From the NCBI GenBank assembly GCA_019638805.1, contig JAHBTA010000007.1, forward strand, positions 1-64,000: a stretch of DNA of 64,000 bases, given 5' to 3'. This document shows positions 59,553 to 64,000 of the stretch, one piece after another (the first letter of the stretch is position 1; every line of letters starts with the position of its first letter). A model generated the notes under the pieces. It searched no databases, was not told the origin of the DNA, and saw nothing but the letters and a program-made list of their open reading frames with translations. The stretch is from Microbacteriaceae bacterium (GTDB lineage: Bacteria > Actinomycetota > Actinomycetes > Actinomycetales > Microbacteriaceae). A program made the position numbers and the translations under genes.

Positions 59553-59945
59553 ATGACCGAAGTGATCGGAGCCGTGCAGCAGAAGGTGCACGAGGCGAAC
59601 GAAGCCCTCGCGGACCTCCGCAGCGCGCGCGAGACCTACAGCGCCGTGCCGGAGGCGAAGCAGACCACCCGCGACTACGAGGACTACGAGGACGCCATGC
59701 TGGCCGCCGTCGAGCCGCTCGAGAGCGTGGTCGACGCCTTCCTCCCCATCGTCACCGCGGCCGAGGCCCTCGCAGCGCTGCACCCCGACGTCTGGCGGGA
59801 CACCGCCACGTCGTTCGGCTGCACCGAGGCCGAGGCGATCGCCGGACTGCTCGATGCGGCGGGAGCCACCGGGGTCGCCCGGATGTTCCTCGAGGCGCAC
59901 GCCGAAGGCGACGAGGACGGCGACGAGCACTACCAGGGAGCGTGA
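59553..59945 (+). CDS. Acidic hypothetical protein (130 aa)
   Basis: Start ATG 59553, preceded by CCGAAGGAGAGAGCA, the same ribosome site as the previous gene. Highly acidic and helical (EAKQTTRDYEDYEDAMLAAV; LEAHAEGDEDGDEHYQGA). No domain recognised. Small acidic plasmid proteins can act as DNA mimics (anti-restriction), but nothing specific supports that here. Confidence 0.7.
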   Translation: MTEVIGAVQQKVHEANEALADLRSARETYSAVPEAKQTTRDYEDYEDAMLAAVEPLESVVDAFLPIVTAAEALAALHPDVWRDTATSFGCTEAEAIAGLLDAAGATGVARMFLEAHAEGDEDGDEHYQGA

Positions 59946-59952
59946 GCTCCGC

Positions 59953-59979
59953 GGCGGCCGCCCATCGCGGGCGGCCGCC
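59953..59979 (+). terminator. 11-bp GC hairpin after the acidic gene
   Basis: GGCGGCCGCCC, loop ATCGC, GGGCGGCCGCC, seven bases beyond the stop. Confidence 0.75.
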
Positions 59980-60012
59980 ACTCCCCCACCACCATCAGGA
60001 AGGACACCACCC

Positions 60013-60261
60013 ATGAGCACCACCCACACCTTCGGACACGTCGGGTTCACCTTCGGGAAGAACCCCGACCGGCCCGTCATCCTCACCGTCCGCCGTCACG
60101 ACGACTCCTCCGCCGAGGCGGAGTTGACGCTGGACGAGCTGCGCCAGATCAAGCACGCGATCAACCAGCTCGACCTGGACACGTCGGCAGGCGTGCAGCA
60201 CTACATCGACACCGGCATCCCGCTCGACGTCGACGGCGAGCCCGCCTTCAAGGCGGTGTGA
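60013..60261 (+). CDS. Small hypothetical protein (82 aa)
   Basis: ATG 60013 after AGGAAGGA. GHVGFTFGKNPDRPVILTVR, EAELTLDELRQIKHAINQLD: beta strands then a helix. No family recognised. The next gene starts 4 bp after its stop. Confidence 0.65.
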   Translation: MSTTHTFGHVGFTFGKNPDRPVILTVRRHDDSSAEAELTLDELRQIKHAINQLDLDTSAGVQHYIDTGIPLDVDGEPAFKAV

Positions 60262-60264
60262 CCC

Positions 60265-60444
60265 GTGGCCACATACAGCGAGGGGTTCGCCCGGCTGCTC
60301 AACGACGTCGAGGATGCGCTGCGCGAGACCACCTACGACATCGAGCACGCCGAAGATCCCGACGTGGAACTCGACGAGGAGACGTTCGTCGACCAGCTCG
60401 AGGACGCCGTGAGCACCATCCAGAGGTTGCTGGCCGAGAGGTAG
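60265..60444 (+). CDS. Small acidic hypothetical protein (59 aa)
   Basis: GTG 60265 to TAG 60444, four bases after the preceding stop. The product MATYSEGFARLLNDVEDALR, then EHAEDPDVELDEETFVDQLE and TIQRLLAER is acidic and amphipathic-helical, with good coding bias. Probably co-expressed with the preceding gene; function unknown. Confidence 0.6.
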   Translation: MATYSEGFARLLNDVEDALRETTYDIEHAEDPDVELDEETFVDQLEDAVSTIQRLLAER

Positions 60445-60712
60445 TGCCCCATCGACGGAGCCTGCGCTCCGCGGCGGCCGCCCCCAGTGGGCGGTCGCCG
60501 GCGAGGGGGGACGAAGCCCCCTCGCGCTCCCCCACACCTCGAGGCCGACGCACGAGCGCCGACCGGCGCCGGCGACGGAGGCCGGCGCGAACTACCCCAG
60601 GCGGTCCCGGCGCACGCGCCGGACTGTGCCCCTGGATTTGTGCCCCTGGATTTGTGCCCCTTCCGGCCGGTTCACCGTATCTCCCTCCGGCGCTGACGTT
60701 CGCGGCTCGCTG
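60445..60712 (+). other. GC-rich intergenic region with short repeats
   Basis: Contains the 26-bp repeat (60563-60588, shared with 58840-58865), and two tandem copies of TGCCCCTGGATTTG (60628-60655) plus a partial third. No gene. Confidence 0.6.
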
Positions 60713-60837
60713 TTTCCAGACTCCGGCTGCGCCTCCGCTTAGGAACCGCTCGCTGACCGCGCACTCTCGCGCCTCCGGTCGCCTCGATTCCCCTTGCCCG
60801 GAAGGGGCAGCAAATGGTCGATCTGAAGGAGAGAGAC
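60713..60837 (+). promoter_or_regulatory. Leader element of ssb
   Basis: The 42-bp block shared with 58979-59020, then hairpin TGCCC-GGAAG-GGGCA (60795-60809), GCAAATGGTCGATCTGAAGG, AGAGAGAC and ATG. Confidence 0.75.
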
Positions 60838-61230
60838 ATGACCGACACCATCACCATCACCGGACTCGTCGCCACGGAGCCGCGCTTCCTCATCACGAGC
60901 GACGGCCTGCCGATCGCGTCGTTCCGGCTGGCCAGCACGCAGCGCACGTTCGACCGCGAGAGCGGCGAGTGGCGCGAGGGCGACACCAACTGGTACACGA
61001 TCACGGCGTTCCGGTCCCTCGCCTCGAACGTGAACGTCAGCGTCGAGAAGGGGCAGCGGGTCGTCATCGCCGGCCGCCTGCGCATCCGCGACTGGACCTC
61101 GGGCGAGAAGGCCGGGACGACCGTCGAGATCGACGCGGACGCGATCGGCCACGACCTGAACTGGGGCACCGCGGAGTTCACCCGCACCCCGGCCCGGTCC
61201 GCCGAGACCGCGGAGGCGGTCGCCCAGTAG
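60838..61230 (+). CDS. ssb: Single-stranded DNA-binding protein
   Basis: 130 residues from ATG 60838. OB-fold with ITITGLVATEPRFLITSDGL, PIASFRLASTQRTFD, GDTNWYTITAFRSLASNVNV and KGQRVVIAGRLRIRDW. The acidic C-terminal tip found in housekeeping SSB is absent (ends AETAEAVAQ), as in many plasmid SSBs. Plasmid ssb genes protect incoming single-stranded DNA after conjugation. Confidence 0.93.
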   Translation: MTDTITITGLVATEPRFLITSDGLPIASFRLASTQRTFDRESGEWREGDTNWYTITAFRSLASNVNVSVEKGQRVVIAGRLRIRDWTSGEKAGTTVEIDADAIGHDLNWGTAEFTRTPARSAETAEAVAQ

Positions 61231-61237
61231 GAGCGCA

Positions 61238-61269
61238 GCCGCCCGACGGTCCACGGATCGCCGGGCGGC
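61238..61269 (+). terminator. Hairpin terminator after ssb
   Basis: GCCGCCCG (61238-61245) and CGGGCGGC (61262-61269), seven bases after the ssb stop. Confidence 0.65.
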
Positions 61270-61610
61270 ACTCGCGTGCCGGCGAGGGGGACCAAGCCCC
61301 CTCGCGCTCCCCCCCTACCTCACAACTCCCCCGCTCGCCGGCGACAGAGGCCGACGCGGGGCAGCCGGCTCGGACGCTCACTCTCCTTCGCGCTCGAGCC
61401 GGGCGGAGATCCCCGACCCGCCGACCGGCGCCGACGCCGAGCTCGGCGGTCGGGGATGCTCCAGACCACTGAGCACCCCGACCCCTCCCCGACCGGACAG
61501 AACACCCGCTCAGCGGCGCTCAGCGCCGTTCTGAGCGCCCCGCAGGCCCGGTGGGCGTAGAACCACGCGGGCCGGGGGGTTGGACGCCGTAGCGGGATCG
61601 CGCCGCCAGA

Positions 61611-61890
61611 AATGCTCGCAACGCTCGCTGCCCTCGGAATGCTCGCAATGCTGGCACCGCCAGCAAAACGAGCAAACCGGGTATTGCGTGAATGCTCACA
61701 ACGCTCGCCATGCTAGCGTTGTGAGCAAAGAGAGTGAATCAGGCAGTGAGTGAATGCACGCAACGCTCGCGCAGCGTGCAAAACACGCCGAGCGTGCAAC
61801 GCTCGGAATGCTGGTATCGCTCGCAGTACGATCAAACCGCGCATTGCGAGAAGTGCCCGCAACGCTGGCAACGCTCGCAACGCTCGCACG
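61611..61890 (+). promoter_or_regulatory. Centromere-like repeat array upstream of parA
   Basis: At least ten variants of GCTCGCAACGCTCG in both orientations. Examples: 61611-61627, 61637-61654, 61690-61709, 61752-61770, 61791-61810, 61855-61888. The best inverted pair is TGCTCACAACGCT (61693-61705) and AGCGTTGTGAGCA (61715-61727). Position and density fit a parC/parS site bound by the RHH partner, and probably also the autoregulated par promoter. Confidence 0.8.
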
Positions 61891-61911
61891 ACGAGGCTGA
61901 CGGGAGCCGAC

Positions 61912-62865
61912 ATGACCACCATCACCGACCGATCCGCGCTCCAGCGCGTGATCGCCGTCATCAACGGCAAGGGGGGCGTGTTCAAGACCACGCTCGTTGC
62001 CAACATCGGGGGACTGCTGGCCTCGAACGGCCAGCGCGTCCTCGTCGTCGACCTGGACCCCCAGGGCAACTTGGCCGAGGACTTCGGCTACCGCGACGAC
62101 GACCGCAACGACGAGGGCGCCCGCCTGGCGAACGCCCTGTTCAGCGGCAGCCACGCCGAGCCGGTGCGCGAGGTGCGACCCGGACTCGACGTGTTCGTCG
62201 GCGGGGACAAGCTCGCCGGCGCAGCGGCCGGCATCGGCCGCAACGGCAGCACGAGCACCGACGTGCAGGATGCGCTGGCGCGCATCCTCGCGCCGATCGC
62301 CGGCGACTACGACGTCATCCTCATCGACTGCCCGCCCGGAGAGGAGTCGCTACAGATGGCGGCCGCGGGCGCGGCTCGCTGGGTGCTGGTGCCGATCAAG
62401 AGCGACGCCGCCAGTCGCCGCGGCCTCGAGGCCGTCGCCGGGCGGATGGAGCTGGTGCGAGGCCAGGTCGCCGGCGTCGCCGGCACCAACCCCGACATCG
62501 ACTTGCTGGGCGTCGTGCTGGTCGACACCACCACGAGCGCCACCACCGTGCAGCGCGAGGCGCGGCTGCGGGTGGACGGCGCGGGGGACTCCGCGACCAA
62601 CATGATGTTCACCGCTACCATCCGGCACTCCGAGGCGACGGCACAGGCCGCCCGTGAGCGGGGCGTCCTGGTGCACGAGCTGGAGAAGGTCGCCGCGGAG
62701 CAGCCCAAGTGGTTCGAGGTGATGAAGGGCGAGGCCGCCGCGACATCATTCGCCCCGCGCTCGTCGACGAGCGTCGCGGACGACTTCCAGGCCGTCACCG
62801 AGGAACTCATCGGACGGTTGATCGACCGAGAGGCCGCCGCAGCGCAGCAGGCGGTGACGGCATGA
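61912..62865 (+). CDS. parA: ParA-family partition ATPase
   Basis: 317 residues from ATG 61912. The deviant Walker A is NGKGGVFKTT (KGGVFKT at residues 20-26), then VLVVDLDPQGNLAEDFG and DVILIDCPPGEESLQMAAAG. No N-terminal HTH, so a type Ib ParA, which fits a small RHH partner and an upstream centromere. It positions plasmid copies before division. Stop overlaps the next start (ATGA). Confidence 0.93.
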   Translation: MTTITDRSALQRVIAVINGKGGVFKTTLVANIGGLLASNGQRVLVVDLDPQGNLAEDFGYRDDDRNDEGARLANALFSGSHAEPVREVRPGLDVFVGGDKLAGAAAGIGRNGSTSTDVQDALARILAPIAGDYDVILIDCPPGEESLQMAAAGAARWVLVPIKSDAASRRGLEAVAGRMELVRGQVAGVAGTNPDIDLLGVVLVDTTTSATTVQREARLRVDGAGDSATNMMFTATIRHSEATAQAARERGVLVHELEKVAAEQPKWFEVMKGEAAATSFAPRSSTSVADDFQAVTEELIGRLIDREAAAAQQAVTA

Positions 62866-63551
62866 GCAACGCATCCGAGCCGACCCGGGATATTCGCGGA
62901 ATCAGCGCGCTGGCGCGGATGACCCGCCCCGCGGCCGCTCCGACGCCCACGCCGGCATCCGTCGAGCCGGTCGCCGTACCGGCGCCGGTCCAGCCGGAGC
63001 CGAAGGTGGAGGCGGCGCCCACGCCGGCTCCCGAGGCTCGCCCAAAGGCGAGCAAGCCCCCAGTGCGCCCGAGCGCGGCGTCGAGCGGCAAGAAGGCGCT
63101 CTCGACCCGCGTGCGCCGCGACGTGGGGGAGCGCGCACGCGCCGCGTTCCTGTTCGCCGGCCACCTCGAGGGCGCGACGTCGTTCTCCGCGTTCGTCGAG
63201 GACTCGCTGCTGCGCGAGGCGCAGCGCTACGAGAAGCGCCACAACGACGGTGAGCCGTTCGGCGCCGGCGTGGTCGCCGGTCGCCTTCCCGCGGCTTCAC
63301 CCGCGCCGGTCGTCGCAGGCGACAGCCCGAAGGAGGACCTGGGCACCCGGATCTCCGCCGGCGTGAGCGATCGCGCACGCGCCGCGTTCCGCTTCGCCGG
63401 GATGCTCGAGGGCGTCGCGTCGTTCTCGGAGTTCGTCGAGAAGGCGCTCGACCGCGAGGCCGAGCGCTACGAGAAGCGCCACAACGGTGGCGAACCCTTC
63501 GAGATGGGGGCCGGTGGTCGACTCCCTGCGGGACGACCGCTTCGGCGCTGA
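62862..63551 (+). CDS. Partition partner with duplicated RHH-like domain
   Basis: 229 residues from ATG 62862. Disordered Ala/Pro N-terminus, then two copies of the same ~60-residue unit. Unit 1: LSTRVRRDVGERARAAFLFA, SFSAFVEDSLLREAQRYEKR. Unit 2: LGTRISAGVSDRARAAFRFA, SFSEFVEKALDREAERYEKR. Each has a strand followed by two helices, as in RHH DNA-binding proteins, so the duplication would give a covalent pseudo-dimer. It should bind the centromere repeats at 61611-61890 and stimulate ParA. Confidence 0.85.
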   Translation: MSNASEPTRDIRGISALARMTRPAAAPTPTPASVEPVAVPAPVQPEPKVEAAPTPAPEARPKASKPPVRPSAASSGKKALSTRVRRDVGERARAAFLFAGHLEGATSFSAFVEDSLLREAQRYEKRHNDGEPFGAGVVAGRLPAASPAPVVAGDSPKEDLGTRISAGVSDRARAAFRFAGMLEGVASFSEFVEKALDREAERYEKRHNGGEPFEMGAGGRLPAGRPLRR

Positions 63552-63619
63552 GTCGGCAGAGGACGACGGCACCAAGACCCGATTCGCCCTGATTTCGCCG
63601 CATTCGGGTCACAGCGGCC

Positions 63620-63625
63620 TATAAT
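63620..63625 (+). promoter_or_regulatory. Promoter -10 box candidate (TATAAT)
   Basis: Perfect TATAAT in GC-rich DNA, 73 bp before the GTG start at 63698. No clear -35 box. Confidence 0.55.
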
Positions 63626-63697
63626 TTCGTCAACTACGGCTCGTGCCGGGCTTGACGGGCGTCATACCGCAGGCTTCGGGTCGATGGAGGTGGGGCA

Positions 63698-64000
63698 GTG
63701 GTCGTTCTTTTTGCGGACGATTTCAGTTCCGCAGCGACACGGAAGCGGCGACTTGCCGATGGCGCCATCGTCGCTCTGGCGCGGGGAGTGTGGACCGATG
63801 AGGTGCATCGACCGCCAGCGGAGGTGGTGGCACGGCACTGGGCCCTGATCGTCGGACGGATGCTGCCGACTGCGGTGGTGACGTACCGCAGCGGTTTCGA
63901 CCTCAGACCGGTTGACGGGCAGCTGTTCGTCTCCCACCCCCGGCGCACGAGCCTCACCCTTCCCGGGCTCCAGATCCACCCTGACGGGCGGACCGACCAT
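63698..64000 (+). CDS. AbiEi-like antitoxin/regulator, N-terminal part (runs off the window)
   Basis: Open from GTG 63698 (GGAGG about 7 nt upstream) to the window end, 101 codons. The translation includes RLADGAIVALARGVWTDE, RHWALIVGRMLPTAVVTYRS, GQLFVSHPRRTSLTLPGLQI. This resembles the AbiEi-type antitoxin or AbiEi-fused Fic proteins (wing GVY-like, lP.AV.s..SA, ...lPGl.i). The rest lies outside, so the exact family is open. Confidence 0.6.
   Translation, partial: MVVLFADDFSSAATRKRRLADGAIVALARGVWTDEVHRPPAEVVARHWALIVGRMLPTAVVTYRSGFDLRPVDGQLFVSHPRRTSLTLPGLQIHPDGRTDH

Noticed and set aside
60628-60662. Iteron replication origin
   Set aside because: Only two full 14-bp units plus a partial one, and far from the initiator gene.
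61611-61890. CRISPR array
   Set aside because: Repeats are short, variable, in both orientations, without uniform spacers; no cas genes in the window.
1-64000. tRNA, rRNA or riboswitch genes
   Set aside because: No cloverleaf with a TTCRA arm, no rRNA core sequence and no known riboswitch core was recognised by eye; a covariance search would be needed to exclude weak cases.

Overview
The window is high-GC Gram-positive DNA, most likely from an actinobacterium of the Micrococcales (Microbacteriaceae-like; inferred from content, no search was run). Support for this comes from cell-wall sorting tails of the LxxTG-hydrophobic-RRR type, an SCO6880-type conjugation locus with DUF4913 and DUF6668 neighbours, and heavy G/C codon use. 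An AEP-type primase/initiator, parA with an RHH partner and an iteron-like centromere, a ParB-like protein, ssb, a type IV secretion locus, several toxin-antitoxin modules and abundant mobile DNA together point to a large mosaic (probably conjugative) plasmid or a plasmid-like integrative element. No relaxase, rRNA, tRNA or CRISPR array was seen.

Layout. 1-4.2 kb: end of an FHA-like gene, a small LuxR-type HTH gene, a TfoX-like gene, and an intradiol dioxygenase gene that is frameshifted and split by an IS3-family element with a 3-bp target duplication. 4.8-7.2 kb: a wall-anchored DUF11/SdrD-B surface protein and a remnant of a second one. 7.4-12.9 kb: a small toxin-antitoxin-like pair followed by a type III restriction-modification operon. 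13-16.4 kb: small sigma4-like, membrane and Lys/Pro-repeat proteins and a serine recombinase. 16.4-20.2 kb: a second sortase-type surface protein, a coiled-coil membrane protein and a divergent wHTH regulator facing a near-perfect operator palindrome. 20.2-31.7 kb: the conjugation locus. The minus-strand operon, read from about 28.7 kb downwards, carries DUF6668, a VirB2-like pilin, a VirB8-like protein, a VirB6-like channel, a VirB4 split into SCO6880 plus ATPase, the VirD4 coupling protein and DUF4913. The plus-strand operon carries a lipoprotein, an M23 hydrolase, an FHA protein and a double-HTH regulator. 31.8-34.1 kb: RHH protein and AEP primase/initiator.

34.27-56.09 kb: two identical 3,831-bp direct repeats, each with an IS110-family transposase gene preceded by a strongly structured non-coding end (candidate bridge RNA) and a metal cassette (cmtR-like, cadD, lspA, thioredoxin-like/zinc-ribbon). 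They flank 14.2 kb holding an unusual catabolic cluster: an ABC sugar importer without ATPase, RpiB-like and TIM-like isomerases, a LacI regulator, a Tm-1-like/TIM-barrel pair, a Gfo/Idh/MocA oxidoreductase, an amidohydrolase, a cupin, an F420-reductase-like protein and an ABM protein. A VbhA-Fic toxin-antitoxin pair and a broken parA/RHH module follow. The second, broken partition module suggests that this segment came from another plasmid that fused in.

56.1-64 kb: plasmid maintenance genes: ParB-like, a DUF6036 nucleotidyltransferase TA pair, DUF3846, small acidic proteins, ssb, a repeat-rich centromere, parA, a partner with a duplicated RHH-like domain, and the start of an AbiEi-like gene. 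Several of these genes share a recurrent leader (GC hairpin with a GGNA-type loop, GGTCRA, GAAGGAGAGA, start). Related GC-rich sequence also lies at the junctions of the large direct repeats. This leader family and the structured IS110 end are the most interesting signals in the window.
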